Origin: Clostridium sp.
GTDB taxonomy: Bacteria; Bacillota; Clostridia; TANB77; CAG-508
Direction: 5' to 3'
Assembly: GCA_018371855.1 (NCBI GenBank)
Contig: JAHAKD010000004.1
Span: forward strand, 1-64,000
DNA length: 64,000 bases
Both the position numbers and the translations under genes were made by a program. Position 1 is the first letter of the stretch, and each line of letters begins with the position of its first letter. The notes beneath the pieces are model-generated. The model was not told the origin of the DNA and ran no database searches. It saw only the letters and a list, made by a program, of their open reading frames with translations. Below are positions 15,466 to 24,957 of this stretch, piece after piece.

Positions 15466-15903
15466 ATGAGAAAAAAGGGATTTTTAAATCTTAAATTAAT
15501 ATTAATTGTTTTAGTAATAGTAATATTAGTAATAGGAGCAGTTTTTTTCTTAAAAAACAGCTTACATGAACAAGAATTACAAAGTCTAAGTACTACAATG
15601 TTACAAATTCAAGCTAAAGCAAAAGTTATAAATGAAAGAAATAAAGTAAGTAATACAAGTGATTATATAGGAAAAGAAATTTCAGAAGAGGATTTAAAAA
15701 AATTAAATATAGAAGATAATGGAAAAATAAGACTTTTAGAAAAAGGGGATTTAGAAGAATTAGAGGTTACAGAAATAAAACAAGAAAAAGACTTTGTTAT
15801 AAATTATGAAACTGAAGAAGTTTATTATTTAGATGGATATAAAACTGATGATAACAATATTGTTTATTCTTTAACAGATATTAGCAATTTAGTAGTAAAA
15901 TAA
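15466..15903 (+). CDS. Small membrane-anchored protein, possibly pseudopilin-like
   Basis: The 145-residue protein begins MRKKGFLNLKLILIVLVIVI, a short basic head and a Gly-Phe pair followed directly by a long hydrophobic helix, much like type IV pilin/pseudopilin N termini, although the usual Glu at +5 is missing. The outer part has a helical region with GKEISEEDLKKLNI and ends in strands DFVINYETEEVYYLDGYK, a layout I associate with clostridial pseudopilins. No pilus assembly genes are near. ATG 15466 follows GGAGG; an in-frame TTG at 15454 overlaps that site. It is 10 nt upstream of rnhB and shares its promoter. Function is uncertain. Confidence 0.6.
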   Translation: MRKKGFLNLKLILIVLVIVILVIGAVFFLKNSLHEQELQSLSTTMLQIQAKAKVINERNKVSNTSDYIGKEISEEDLKKLNIEDNGKIRLLEKGDLEELEVTEIKQEKDFVINYETEEVYYLDGYKTDDNNIVYSLTDISNLVVK

Positions 15904-15913
15904 CGGAGGAAAA

Positions 15914-16543
15914 ATGAAAGAGAAAGAAGAAGAAAGATTAAAAGAACTAAAAAAAATAGAGCTTGAGTATCATAAAAAAGGTATAAAATATATAGCTGGA
16001 ATAGATGAAGCAGGAAGAGGTCCACTAGCTGGCCCTGTTGTTATTGGATGTGTAATAATGCCTGAAGATTCAATGATAGAAGGAATAAATGATTCTAAGA
16101 AAGTTTCTGAAAAGAAAAGAGAAAAACTATATGATGAAATAATAGAAAATGCGATAAGCTGGTCTGTTGCGATAATAGACAAGCAAGATATTGATGAACT
16201 TAATATTCTTAATGCTACTAAAAAAGGTGTTACAGAGGCAATACAAGGTTTAAAAACAAAACCTGAATTAATTTTAGTTGATGCATTAAATGGAATAGAT
16301 ACTTGTAATATAAAATATGATTCTATAATAAAAGGTGATGCGAAATGCTATAGTATTTCTGCAGCATCAATACTTGCAAAAGTTACAAGGGATAGAATAA
16401 TGAGACAATGGGACGAAGTTTATCCACAGTATGGATTTGCAAAACATAAAGGCTATGGAACAAAAGCTCATGTAGAGGCTCTTAAGGAATATGGTCCATG
16501 TCCAATACATAGAAAAACATTTATAAAACATTTTGTTGATTAA
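15914..16543 (+). CDS. rnhB: Ribonuclease HII
   Basis: RNase HII cuts the RNA strand of RNA-DNA hybrids and starts removal of single ribonucleotides from DNA. The 209-residue protein has the conserved IAGIDEAGRGPLAGPVV motif with D31 and E32, D123 in ILVDALNG and D142 in IKGDAKCYSISAASILAK, the expected DEDD metal site. ATG 15914 follows CGGAGG. It is the middle gene of a compact three-gene unit with the pilin-like gene and the pyrimidine phosphorylase. Confidence 0.97.
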   Translation: MKEKEEERLKELKKIELEYHKKGIKYIAGIDEAGRGPLAGPVVIGCVIMPEDSMIEGINDSKKVSEKKREKLYDEIIENAISWSVAIIDKQDIDELNILNATKKGVTEAIQGLKTKPELILVDALNGIDTCNIKYDSIIKGDAKCYSISAASILAKVTRDRIMRQWDEVYPQYGFAKHKGYGTKAHVEALKEYGPCPIHRKTFIKHFVD

Positions 16544-16566
16544 AAAGATAAATATTGGAGAAAGAA

Positions 16567-17868
16567 ATGAATATTATAGATATTATTGCTAAAAAAAGAG
16601 ATGGCAAAGAATTAAATACCGATGAAATAAATTTTTTTATAAAAGAGTATACCAATAACAATATAGAAGATTATCAAGCTGCAGCATTAGTTATGGCAAT
16701 ATATATAAATGGTATGAGTTATAGAGAAACGAAAGACTTAACTATGGCCATGGCTAGTTCTGGTGATGTGTTAGATTTATCAGAATTAGGAGAGAATGTT
16801 GTAGACAAACATAGTACTGGCGGAGTAGGAGATAAGGTTACTATAATCTTAGCACCACTAATTGCATCATTAGGTATTCCTGTTGCTAAGATGTCTGGAA
16901 GAGGCTTAGGATTTACTGGTGGAACTGCAGATAAGATTGAGGCTATTCCAGGTTATAATACAGGAATTTCTGAAAAAGAATTTATAGATAATGTAAAAAA
17001 TATAGGTATAAGCTTAATTACCCAAACCCTTAATTTAGCACCTGCTGACAAAAAAATATATGCATTAAGAGACACTATTGCATGTACAGAAAGCATCCCA
17101 CTAATAGCGTCTAGTATAATGAGCAAAAAAATTGCAAGTGGAGCAAATAAAATTGTTTTAGATGTTACTTGTGGTTTTGGCGCTTTTATGAAAAACATAG
17201 AAGATGCAAGAGAACTTTCAAAAACTATGATAGAAATAGGAAATTTAGCGAAGAGAGAAACTGTATGTGTAATTACTAATATGAATGAACCACTTGGTTT
17301 TGCAGTTGGAAATACTTTAGAGATAATAGAAGCTATAGAATTTTTACAAGGTAAGATGCCAGAAGACTTAAAACAAGTCGTATTAGAACTTGGTGCGTAT
17401 ATGGTTAAACTTGCAGGTAAAGGTTCGAATATAGAAGAAAATAAAAAAATGTTATTAGAAAATATACAAAATGGTAAAGCATATCATAAATTTATAGAGC
17501 TTGTACAAAATCAAGGTGGAGATATAGAATATGTTAAAGATGTAACTAAATTTGAAAAAGCTAAAATAATACAAGAAGTGATTTCGACTACTGAAGGATA
17601 TGTGCAAGAAATTAATGCTGAGGAAATAGGTAAATTATCATGTGATTTAGGTGCAGGAAGAAAAACTAAAAATGACAAAATTGATTTGCAAGTAGGAATT
17701 ATTTTAAATAAGAAAATAGGAGATTTTATAAGTAAAGGTGACAAGTTAGCTACAATATATGCAAATGATATAGAGAGATATAAAGATACAGCAAATAAAC
17801 TTCTAAAAATATACAAAATTGAACAAGAAAAAATAAAAGAAAATACAATTATCGATATAATAAAATAA
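16567..17868 (+). CDS. pdp: Pyrimidine-nucleoside (thymidine) phosphorylase
   Basis: The enzyme splits thymidine or uridine with phosphate to the base and (deoxy)ribose 1-phosphate. The 433-residue protein has the family's N-terminal helical domain (IIAKKRDGKELNTDEINFFI), the phosphate-binding DKHSTGGVGDKVT motif, KMSGRGLGFTGGTADK with the signature Gly-rich loop, and a C-terminal alpha/beta domain (about 345-433). An in-frame TTG at 16555 precedes the GGAGAAAG ribosome binding site; ATG 16567 is chosen. It may be called deoA or pdp; the sequence does not separate thymidine from broader specificity. It ends at a strong two-way terminator. Confidence 0.93.
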   Translation: MNIIDIIAKKRDGKELNTDEINFFIKEYTNNNIEDYQAAALVMAIYINGMSYRETKDLTMAMASSGDVLDLSELGENVVDKHSTGGVGDKVTIILAPLIASLGIPVAKMSGRGLGFTGGTADKIEAIPGYNTGISEKEFIDNVKNIGISLITQTLNLAPADKKIYALRDTIACTESIPLIASSIMSKKIASGANKIVLDVTCGFGAFMKNIEDARELSKTMIEIGNLAKRETVCVITNMNEPLGFAVGNTLEIIEAIEFLQGKMPEDLKQVVLELGAYMVKLAGKGSNIEENKKMLLENIQNGKAYHKFIELVQNQGGDIEYVKDVTKFEKAKIIQEVISTTEGYVQEINAEEIGKLSCDLGAGRKTKNDKIDLQVGIILNKKIGDFISKGDKLATIYANDIERYKDTANKLLKIYKIEQEKIKENTIIDIIK

Positions 17869-17873
17869 ATAAG

Positions 17874-17912
17874 AAAAGTTGATAGAAAACAAAAATTTCT
17901 ATCAACTTTTTC
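17874..17912. terminator. Two-way terminator after pdp
   Basis: AAAAGTTGATAGAAA and TTTCTATCAACTTTT form a 15-bp perfect stem. It also covers the end of the convergent small gene. Confidence 0.9.
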
Positions 17913-18090
17913 CATTACACATCTTTTCATATTCTTTGCATTTTATTTTATAGTCCATTTGCATACATAAACATTTATAGTACATATATCCTTGTTCATA
18001 TTGATTCATTGGATTAAAGAAATTTTCAGGATCAGGAAAATCATATGATTGATATCCATTTAAATTTGAAAAATCAATATTTTTATCCAT
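17902..18090 (-). CDS. Small hypothetical protein downstream of ylbJ
   Basis: The 62-residue protein is not recognised with certainty. It is acidic and aromatic in its first half (FDSNL-type residues, YQSYDFPDPENFFNP) and has three Cys in its second half (YYKCLCMQ and KMCNG), ending in a Lys/Glu-rich helix. A textbook AGGAGGTTGATTTTATG start on the minus strand and an end inside a terminator support a real gene. It follows ylbJ by 16 nt on the same strand, so it may be a sporulation or coat-associated protein, but that is only from context. Confidence 0.6.
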   Translation of the reverse strand: MDKNIDFSNLNGYQSYDFPDPENFFNPMNQYEQGYMYYKCLCMQMDYKIKCKEYEKMCNGKS

Positions 18091-18106
18091 AAAATCAACC
18101 TCCTAG

Positions 18107-19177
18107 TTATACATATTCAAAAATATTAACAATATTACTTAAATCTAAAGATAAAAAACTAAAAAAATGAAATACTAAAAAAGTATAAAAAGCGGCAATA
18201 AGTCCTTGTAAAAATTTGCCTAAAATATATGACTTAATTGAAACATCTGATTTAGCAGTAAAACTATATACTTGCAATAAAACAGATATTCCACCAAAGC
18301 CTAATATAAATGCACAAATAATAATACTAAAAGAAATATTTTTTATAGGAATACTACTTATTTGTTGTAGTCCATTTGTTATTTCTAAAAATCCATTTAA
18401 AATACCTTGAGCAAAGTCAGGGGTAATATGTAATAAATTAAATAATGGACTTAATATAGCACTACTTAAATCTAGAAGATGAGTCCTATTAAAAATAGAG
18501 ATAATTACAGAAAAAAGAACAATAAATCCACCAATATTTAGTATTGTAAAGATAGAATTCTTTATTGCTGTCATCAATACATCTCCAATATTAGAACGAT
18601 TAACAATAGTATTTGTAATATGAGTTGTAGAAGAGAAAGTTGCAATATTTACATCTTTATATTTCCAAAATCTAAAAATAATACCTACTGTTAATGAAGC
18701 TAAAATATGAGTAACTAATAGTATAATTCCTGTTGTGGTATCTTTAAAAAGTCCAATACCAATTGTTCCTAAAATAAATAATGGACCAGAATTATTAGTA
18801 AATGCTAATAAACGTTCTGCTTCTGGTTTTGTTAAAATATTTTTATTTCTTAAATCACATACAATTTTTGCGCCAACAGGGTATCCACTAACAATTCCCA
18901 TAATTAATGGATAACTACCTTCTCCAGGAACGTTAAATAGTGGTCTCATAAATTTATTAAAAAATTTACCTAGAATAGTTATTACATTTGTATGACTTAA
19001 AAGTTCTGTGGCGATAAAGAATGGAAAAAGAGCAGGAATAATATTATTTGCCCATAAATATAATCCATTTTTGGCAGAAGCAAGGTTAGATGTAGAAAAT
19101 AATACAAGTAATATTGTAAAAAGCACAAAAATAATACTAAAAAAGTTTTTTCTAAGTGAAAAAGTAAGTATCTTCAT
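18107..19177 (-). CDS. ylbJ: Sporulation integral membrane protein YlbJ
   Basis: YlbJ is a membrane protein made during sporulation and needed for spore cortex formation in Bacillus. The 356-residue protein has about eight membrane segments and two nucleoside-recognition (Gate) type halves. The conserved block GIVSGYPVGAKIVCDLRNK with TKPEAERLLAFTNNSGPLF is diagnostic of YlbJ in my reading. Length is a little below the Bacillus protein. The start at 19177 has GGAGAAAC upstream on the minus strand. It is divergent from mfd and followed by the small gene at 17902. Confidence 0.9.
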   Translation of the reverse strand: MKILTFSLRKNFFSIIFVLFTILLVLFSTSNLASAKNGLYLWANNIIPALFPFFIATELLSHTNVITILGKFFNKFMRPLFNVPGEGSYPLIMGIVSGYPVGAKIVCDLRNKNILTKPEAERLLAFTNNSGPLFILGTIGIGLFKDTTTGIILLVTHILASLTVGIIFRFWKYKDVNIATFSSTTHITNTIVNRSNIGDVLMTAIKNSIFTILNIGGFIVLFSVIISIFNRTHLLDLSSAILSPLFNLLHITPDFAQGILNGFLEITNGLQQISSIPIKNISFSIIICAFILGFGGISVLLQVYSFTAKSDVSIKSYILGKFLQGLIAAFYTFLVFHFFSFLSLDLSNIVNIFEYV

Positions 19178-19266
19178 AGTTTCTCCTTAAAATGAATATT
19201 TATTAATATATATATTTCAATTTTTTGGAAAATATTATATAATATATACTGTTAAAGGAGAGAAAT

Positions 19267-22200
19267 ATGAATCCAGTATTAGCAGAACTTACTAAATCGG
19301 ACAAATTTAATGAATATTTAGAAAGAATAAAAAAATCAAATGCCCCAATATCAATATTGGGGTTAGCTGGCGTAGGAGCACCACAAATTATAGCTTCTAC
19401 AGAAGAAAATATAAAAAGACCAATATGTCTTATAACTTATAATGAATTGCAAGCAAAAAAAATTGCAGAAGAGATAAGAAGTTATATTAATGGAGTGTTC
19501 TTTTTTCCAAAAAGAGAAATACTGACATATGATTATGTTGCAGAAAGCAAAGAACTTCCATATGAAAGAATAGAAGTTTTAAAAAATATTAAAAATGGAA
19601 AAATTAAAGTTTTAGTATGTTCTATTGAAGCTTTATTACAACCAATAATTTCAGAAGATATTTTATTTAAAAATAAAATATCTGTAAAAGTTGGAGAAAC
19701 TTACGAGTTAGAAGAATTAAAAAGAAAAATCTCTATGTTAGGTTATACTAAAACAGAAATGATAGATGGAAAGGGTGAATTTAGTAGTAGAGGTGGAATT
19801 TTAGATTTATCATTTGATGATAAATATGGAATAAGGCTAGAATTCTGGGGTGATGAAGTAGATTCTATTAGAAAATTTGATATACAAACTCAAAGATCTG
19901 TAGATATGATTCAAGAAATAGAAATAAATCCACTGCATGAATATTTACTAGAGAACAGCTTAGAAGAAGTTTGTAATAAGATATTAAACAATATAGATGA
20001 GTATACAGAGAATCAAAAGAATAATGTTAAAGAAGATATAGAATTAATAAAGACAGGAGAATATATTTCAAAAGTTGATAAATATTTTAAATTCTTTTAT
20101 AGTAAGAAATCATCATTACTAGATTACATTACTGAAAAATATATTTTATTTTTAGAAGAACCAAAGAAAATCCTGGCTAGAGGTAAAAACATATTAAAAG
20201 ATATAGAAGGATTAGAAAATGCCTTAATAGAAAAAGAAAGAATAATTCCAAATGCGTTAGAAAATTATATAAGTATAGAAGAGTTTTCTAATAATATTAA
20301 TGAGATGAAAAAAATATATTTAATTTCTGATGATTTGGGAGATAGTTTAGAAGCTGAAAAATATTATTTTAGATTTAGGACATTAAATTATAATAGATCT
20401 GACTTTAATAAATTTGTCGATGATATTCTAAAAGCAAAAGCTGAAGGAAAAAAACTATATTTATACGTTAATTCTAAAGAAAAGGCTAAAAAATTACAGG
20501 CTGTTTTAGATGAAAATGAAATTATTTCTGAATATAAGGAAGATTTAAAATATTCTGAAATAAGCAATGGAATTGCTGTAAAAATTGTTGTAGGAAGCTT
20601 AGAACAAGGCTATGAAAGTTATGAGGCTAATATTCTAGTAATAGTAGCAAATGATTTAATTAGTATAGAAAAAAGAAAAAGAAGAAAAGCAAGTAAGCTG
20701 TTTAATGAAGCCGAAAAAATTATTTTCTCAGAATTAAAACAAGGAGATTATGTAGTACATAAAATTCATGGTATAGGGCAATTCATTGGAGTAAATACTA
20801 TTGTTACAGATAAAACAACAAAAGATTATATAAAAATTAAATATAAAAATGATGATATGCTTTATGTACCAACAGACCAATTAGATAATGTAAAAAAATA
20901 TATTGGAGGAGGAGATGCTCTTCCAAGGATTAACAGACTTGGAAGTAAAGAATGGGAAAATACTAAAGAAAGAGTAAAGAAGAATTTAAGAGAGGTTGCA
21001 CGAGAATTAATCGAATTATATGCAAAAAGGCAAAAATCTAAGGGTTATGCTTTTTCTAAAGATACTCCTTGGCAACAAGAATTTGAAAATAGCTTTATTT
21101 ACCAAGAAACAGATGACCAATTAAGATGTATCGAAGAAATAAAAAAAGATATGGAAATGCAAAAGCCAATGGATAGGCTATTATGTGGTGATGTTGGTTA
21201 TGGTAAAACAGAAGTTGCAATTAGAGCTGCCTTTAAAGCTGTTATGGACCAAAAGCAAGTTGCATATTTAGTACCAACTACAGTTCTTGCAGATCAACAA
21301 TATAAAAGTTTTAAAGAAAGAATGCAAGATTTTCCAGTTAATATGGAAGTTTTAAATAGATTTAGAACTAAAAAAGAGCAACAAGAAATAATTAGAAAAC
21401 TAAAATTGGGTGAAATTGATATAGTTATAGGAACACATAGAATATTAAGTAAAGATATAGAATTCAAAGATTTAGGATTATTAATAATTGATGAAGAGCA
21501 TAGGTTTGGTGTTAAAGATAAAGAGAAAATAAAAGAATATAAAAACAGTATCGATGTATTAACAATGACTGCTACACCAATTCCAAGGACATTGCATATG
21601 TCAATAGTTGGAGTAAGAGATATGTCTATAATATATGAACCGCCTCAAAATAGAAAGCCTGTTCAGACATATGTATTAGAATATGATGAAGAAGTAGTAA
21701 AAGAAGCCATTACAAAAGAGCTAGAAAGAGATGGTCAAGTATTTTATTTATACAATAATGTAGAAGGTATAGAAAGAAAGGCAAATGAAATATTAAAATT
21801 AGTGCCGGAAGCAAAAGTGAGTTATGCACATGGTAAAATGTCTGGTAATGAGTTAGAGAATATAATGCTTGATTTTATTAATGGTGAAACAAATGTATTA
21901 GTTTGTACAACAATTTTAGAATCTGGAATTGATATTCCAAATGCAAATACAATAATTGTAGAAAATGCAGATAGACTAGGATTGGCTCAGTTATATCAAA
22001 TAAGAGGAAGAGTTGGAAGAAGTGATACACAAGCATATGCATATATCACTTATAAGAGGGATAAGCTATTATCAGAAGTTGCAGATAAAAGATTAAAAGC
22101 AATGAAGGAATTTACAGAGTTTGGTTCTGGATTTAAGATTGCGATGAGAGACTTAGAAATAAGAGGAGCAGGAAGTATGCTTGGGGAAATCCAACATGGA

Positions 22201-22734
22201 CACATGGAACAAGTTGGTTATGATACATATTGCAATTTATTAGATCAAGTTATAAAGGAAATGAAAGATATTCCTCAAGAAGAAGAGGAAAAAGATGTAC
22301 AAATTGACTTAAATGTATCAAGCTATATTCCAGACAGTTATATAACAGATTCAAGCCAGAAGATAAAAATTTATCAAGATATTGCTTTGTGTAGGACAGA
22401 AGAAGATATTCAAAATATAATAGATGAAATGATTGATATTTATGGCGAGATTCCAGCAGAGGTAGAAAATCTATTAAATATTGCAAGGATAAAGTCTTTA
22501 GCTAAGAAACTACATATTTTTAAAATTCAACAAAAAGCTAATGGAGTAGTATTTTCTTTTGAAGGCGAGAGCTTTAAATTTGATATTGTGGATAAGCTAC
22601 TTAAAGAGTATAGAAATAAAATTAAATTTTCACCAGGAAAAGACCCATATATTACATACAAAATAGAGGAATTATCAGATGATAAGATTTTATTTAGCAT
22701 TAAAGAATTTTTAAAATTCTTATGCGAAAACTAG
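19267..22734 (+). CDS. mfd: Transcription-repair coupling factor Mfd
   Basis: Mfd removes RNA polymerase stalled at DNA lesions and recruits UvrA. The 1155-residue protein has the UvrB-like N-terminal region (about 1-330), the RNA polymerase-interacting CarD-like domain (around 490-560, KQGDYVVHKIHGIGQFIGV), and RecG-like helicase motifs: Walker A GDVGYGKTEVA, DEEHRFGVKDKEK, TATPIPRT, ILESGIDIPNANT and QIRGRVGRS. The TRCF domain follows from about residue 1000. Length is normal. ATG 19267 follows AAAGGAG; a TATAAT at 19238 is a possible -10 with a weak -35. The methyltransferase gene follows after 9 nt. uvrC, a later step of the same pathway, is at 46583. Confidence 0.98.
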   Translation: MNPVLAELTKSDKFNEYLERIKKSNAPISILGLAGVGAPQIIASTEENIKRPICLITYNELQAKKIAEEIRSYINGVFFFPKREILTYDYVAESKELPYERIEVLKNIKNGKIKVLVCSIEALLQPIISEDILFKNKISVKVGETYELEELKRKISMLGYTKTEMIDGKGEFSSRGGILDLSFDDKYGIRLEFWGDEVDSIRKFDIQTQRSVDMIQEIEINPLHEYLLENSLEEVCNKILNNIDEYTENQKNNVKEDIELIKTGEYISKVDKYFKFFYSKKSSLLDYITEKYILFLEEPKKILARGKNILKDIEGLENALIEKERIIPNALENYISIEEFSNNINEMKKIYLISDDLGDSLEAEKYYFRFRTLNYNRSDFNKFVDDILKAKAEGKKLYLYVNSKEKAKKLQAVLDENEIISEYKEDLKYSEISNGIAVKIVVGSLEQGYESYEANILVIVANDLISIEKRKRRKASKLFNEAEKIIFSELKQGDYVVHKIHGIGQFIGVNTIVTDKTTKDYIKIKYKNDDMLYVPTDQLDNVKKYIGGGDALPRINRLGSKEWENTKERVKKNLREVARELIELYAKRQKSKGYAFSKDTPWQQEFENSFIYQETDDQLRCIEEIKKDMEMQKPMDRLLCGDVGYGKTEVAIRAAFKAVMDQKQVAYLVPTTVLADQQYKSFKERMQDFPVNMEVLNRFRTKKEQQEIIRKLKLGEIDIVIGTHRILSKDIEFKDLGLLIIDEEHRFGVKDKEKIKEYKNSIDVLTMTATPIPRTLHMSIVGVRDMSIIYEPPQNRKPVQTYVLEYDEEVVKEAITKELERDGQVFYLYNNVEGIERKANEILKLVPEAKVSYAHGKMSGNELENIMLDFINGETNVLVCTTILESGIDIPNANTIIVENADRLGLAQLYQIRGRVGRSDTQAYAYITYKRDKLLSEVADKRLKAMKEFTEFGSGFKIAMRDLEIRGAGSMLGEIQHGHMEQVGYDTYCNLLDQVIKEMKDIPQEEEEKDVQIDLNVSSYIPDSYITDSSQKIKIYQDIALCRTEEDIQNIIDEMIDIYGEIPAEVENLLNIARIKSLAKKLHIFKIQQKANGVVFSFEGESFKFDIVDKLLKEYRNKIKFSPGKDPYITYKIEELSDDKILFSIKEFLKFLCEN

Positions 22735-22743
22735 GAGGTAAGT

Positions 22744-23604
22744 ATGCAAATTATTACTAGTAAAGATAATGAAAATATAAAAAGTATCAAGAAACTAAAG
22801 GAAAGAAAATATAGAGATTTAAATAATGAATATATAATAGAAGGAATAAAAATATTAAAGGAAGCTATTCAAGAAAAAGCTGTCATTAAAAAAATTGTAA
22901 TATGTGAGGAATGCCTAGCTAATAACATAATAGATGATAAACTTTTGTATGAAATAGCTAAATATGATTGTTTGTATGTAAGCAAAAAGATTTTTGAAGG
23001 TCTTACAGATGTTTCTAAACCACAAGGAATATTAGCAGTAGTAGAAAAAAATAATAAAAAGGATATTAACTATAATGAAGATATAATTGTGGCATTAGAT
23101 GGCTTACAAGATCCAGGAAATTTAGGAACTATATTACGAACTTTAGATAGTGCAAATTTATCACAAGTTATAGTGTCTAAAGATACAGTTGATGCATATA
23201 ATCCTAAGGTAGTAAGATCAACAATGGGAGCAATTTTTAGAGTTAATATAGTAGAAGCAGAAAATCTTAAAGAAACTTTAAAAGAAATGAAAAGACATAA
23301 ATATAAAGTTATGTGTACAGACTTAACAGCAAGTAAAAATATTTATGAAATAGATTATAATAAAAAAATACTAGTAATTGGAAACGAAGCTAATGGAATA
23401 TCTAAAGAATTATTAGATATGGCCGATGAAAAAATTATTATTCCAATGCTAGGAAAAACAGAAAGTTTAAACGCATCAGTTGCAACAAGTATTATAGTAT
23501 ATGAATATGTAAGAAGAAAAATAGGGATTCGGGGGACGTTCTTTAAATCCCGATTTGTAAATAAAAAAACACAGTATATATTTTATATACTGTGTTTTTA
23601 CTAG
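22744..23604 (+). CDS. SpoU-family RNA 2'-O-methyltransferase (TrmH/RlmB-like)
   Basis: The protein methylates a ribose 2'-O in rRNA or tRNA using AdoMet. An N-terminal substrate-binding domain (ITSKDNENIKSIKKLKERKYR, with IIEGIKILKEAI) is followed by the SPOUT knot: ALDGLQDPGNLGTILRT, VVRSTMGAIFRV, VIGNEANGISKE and MLGKTESLNASVATSIIVYEYVRR. The family core ends near RRK (about residue 260). The last 25 or so residues are encoded by a short dispersed repeat and the terminator stem, so the natural stop appears lost. ATG 22744 follows AGGAGG, 9 nt after mfd. The exact RNA target cannot be told from sequence. Confidence 0.88.
   Translation: MQIITSKDNENIKSIKKLKERKYRDLNNEYIIEGIKILKEAIQEKAVIKKIVICEECLANNIIDDKLLYEIAKYDCLYVSKKIFEGLTDVSKPQGILAVVEKNNKKDINYNEDIIVALDGLQDPGNLGTILRTLDSANLSQVIVSKDTVDAYNPKVVRSTMGAIFRVNIVEAENLKETLKEMKRHKYKVMCTDLTASKNIYEIDYNKKILVIGNEANGISKELLDMADEKIIIPMLGKTESLNASVATSIIVYEYVRRKIGIRGTFFKSRFVNKKTQYIFYILCFY
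23524..23553 (+). repeat. Dispersed GGGGACGTTC repeat, copy A
   Basis: AGGGATTCGGGGGACGTTCT followed by TTAAATCCCG matches the reverse complement of copy B (44014-44041) and copy D (53169-53192). It lies inside the 3' end of the methyltransferase frame. Confidence 0.65.
23563..23599. terminator. Two-way terminator, methyltransferase/DUF4364
   Basis: AAACACAGTATATA and TATATACTGTGTTT form a 14-bp perfect stem with loop TTT, with A's before and T's after. Confidence 0.9.
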
Positions 23605-23613
23605 TAAAAATAT

Positions 23614-24162
23614 TTAATTATTTTCTTCATCTTCGCAATTTAAAGCTTTCATAATTTTAGGATATATATCTGTAGCATTATTTTTCCAATTATCTACAAT
23701 TCGTTTTGCATGTTCACTAGATCCAGCAAGGGTTCTTATTTCGAACACTGTTTCACCATTTTCTGTAATTTTACAAGAGATTTTAAAAGATTTATCATTT
23801 TTAGGAATATATTCTGCTGAAACAGAAACTTCATTTTCTATTATATTTAATTCGTTTTTAAAATTTTTATCTACTTTTAATTTTAAAATACCAGGAATCA
23901 TATCACCTGTTAATCGTAAAGCCTCTATACCTTTTTGTGTTATTTTATAAAGAGTATTGTCATCTATTTTTATTGAAGATATATATTCTGCAGCCATCAA
24001 ATCTAATAAAAACTGTTGGAAGTAAAAATAATTAATGTCTGTTATTGTTAATACTAATTTTAAAAATTCATCATTTGTAATAGGTTTATTTATTTTATAA
24101 AGAATATATAAAATTAGTGCTTTTAATTCTGCCATTGTGTCTTTATCAGAAGATAATTTCAT
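23614..24162 (-). CDS. DUF4364 family protein
   Basis: The 182-residue protein matches the DUF4364 family common in Clostridia: an N-terminal winged-helix-like part (ELKALILYILYKINKPITNDEF, DYLLDLMAAEYISS-type helix, LYKITQKGIEAL) and a C-terminal domain with FKISCKITENGETVFEIR strands and an AKRIVDNWKNNATDIYPKIM helix. The winged-helix part suggests DNA binding, perhaps as a regulator, but the family has no settled function. The start at 24162 has AAGGAGTTG upstream on the minus strand. It is divergent from the J-domain gene. Confidence 0.85.
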   Translation of the reverse strand: MKLSSDKDTMAELKALILYILYKINKPITNDEFLKLVLTITDINYFYFQQFLLDLMAAEYISSIKIDDNTLYKITQKGIEALRLTGDMIPGILKLKVDKNFKNELNIIENEVSVSAEYIPKNDKSFKISCKITENGETVFEIRTLAGSSEHAKRIVDNWKNNATDIYPKIMKALNCEDEENN

Positions 24163-24316
24163 TTATTGTTCAACTCCTTATGTAATAATACAGAAATTAT
24201 AACACTAAACTACAAAAAATACTATACTATTTATATAAGAAATGTTATAATTATACCAATTGATTGAATTATTAAATAGTTGCTTTTAATAATATTGTTA
24301 GTCAGCGGAGGGAATA

Positions 24317-24865
24317 ATGAAAAATTATTATGAAATATTAGAGGTTAATGAGAATGCATCTAAGGAAGTAATAGATAAAGCATATAAAGTCTTAGCTAAA
24401 AAATATCATCCGGATTTACAAGAAGAAAAAAATAAAAAAGTTGCCGAAGAGAAAATAAAGAGTTTAAATGAAGCGTATGAAATTTTATCTAATCCTCAAA
24501 AGAAGCAAGCTTATGATGCAAAAATAGCAAGACTTAAACAAGAAGAGGAACAAAGAAAACAAACAGAACATCAAAACTATGTTAATAATATTAGTAATGT
24601 ATATGCAAGACAATATACAAATGTACAAAGAGAAGCAGAAAGACATAAAGCTATAAATAAACAATTAAAAAAAGAATATAATAAAGAGTTACGAAAACTA
24701 AGATTGCAAGCTTTTATTAGAAAAGTAGTTGCAATAGTAAGTGTAATTGCGGTTCTTGCATTAATATGTTTTATTATATATAAAATTCCTGCAACTAACA
24801 GATGGCTACATAATTTATATGAAAACAATATTATAATAAAAGCAATTGTTGATGCGATAAGTTAA
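24317..24865 (+). CDS. Membrane-anchored J-domain protein
   Basis: The 182-residue protein begins with a J domain (residues 3-65) carrying the HPD motif at 31-33 (KKYHPDLQ) and helix IV-type NEAYEILSNPQKKQAYD. A charged coiled stretch (about 70-130, rich in Gln, Glu, Lys and Arg) leads to one membrane segment (about 137-160) and a short tail. It should stimulate a DnaK-type Hsp70 at the membrane. It lacks the Gly/Phe and zinc-finger parts of true DnaJ, so it is not DnaJ itself. ATG 24317 follows CGGAGGG. It is not near dnaK or grpE. Confidence 0.88.
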   Translation: MKNYYEILEVNENASKEVIDKAYKVLAKKYHPDLQEEKNKKVAEEKIKSLNEAYEILSNPQKKQAYDAKIARLKQEEEQRKQTEHQNYVNNISNVYARQYTNVQREAERHKAINKQLKKEYNKELRKLRLQAFIRKVVAIVSVIAVLALICFIIYKIPATNRWLHNLYENNIIIKAIVDAIS

Positions 24866-24886
24866 AATTTTAATAAAAATTAAAAT

Positions 24887-24916
24887 TTGACAGATACTTA
24901 GTATTAAGTGTATAAT
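24887..24916 (+). promoter_or_regulatory. Promoter of ldh
   Basis: Perfect TTGACA (24887-24892), an 18-nt spacer and TATAAT (24911-24916) lie 41 nt before the ldh ATG. Confidence 0.85.
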
Positions 24917-24957
24917 ATTAGACTGGAAAGATAAAAAAGAGAAAGGAAGTTTTTAAT

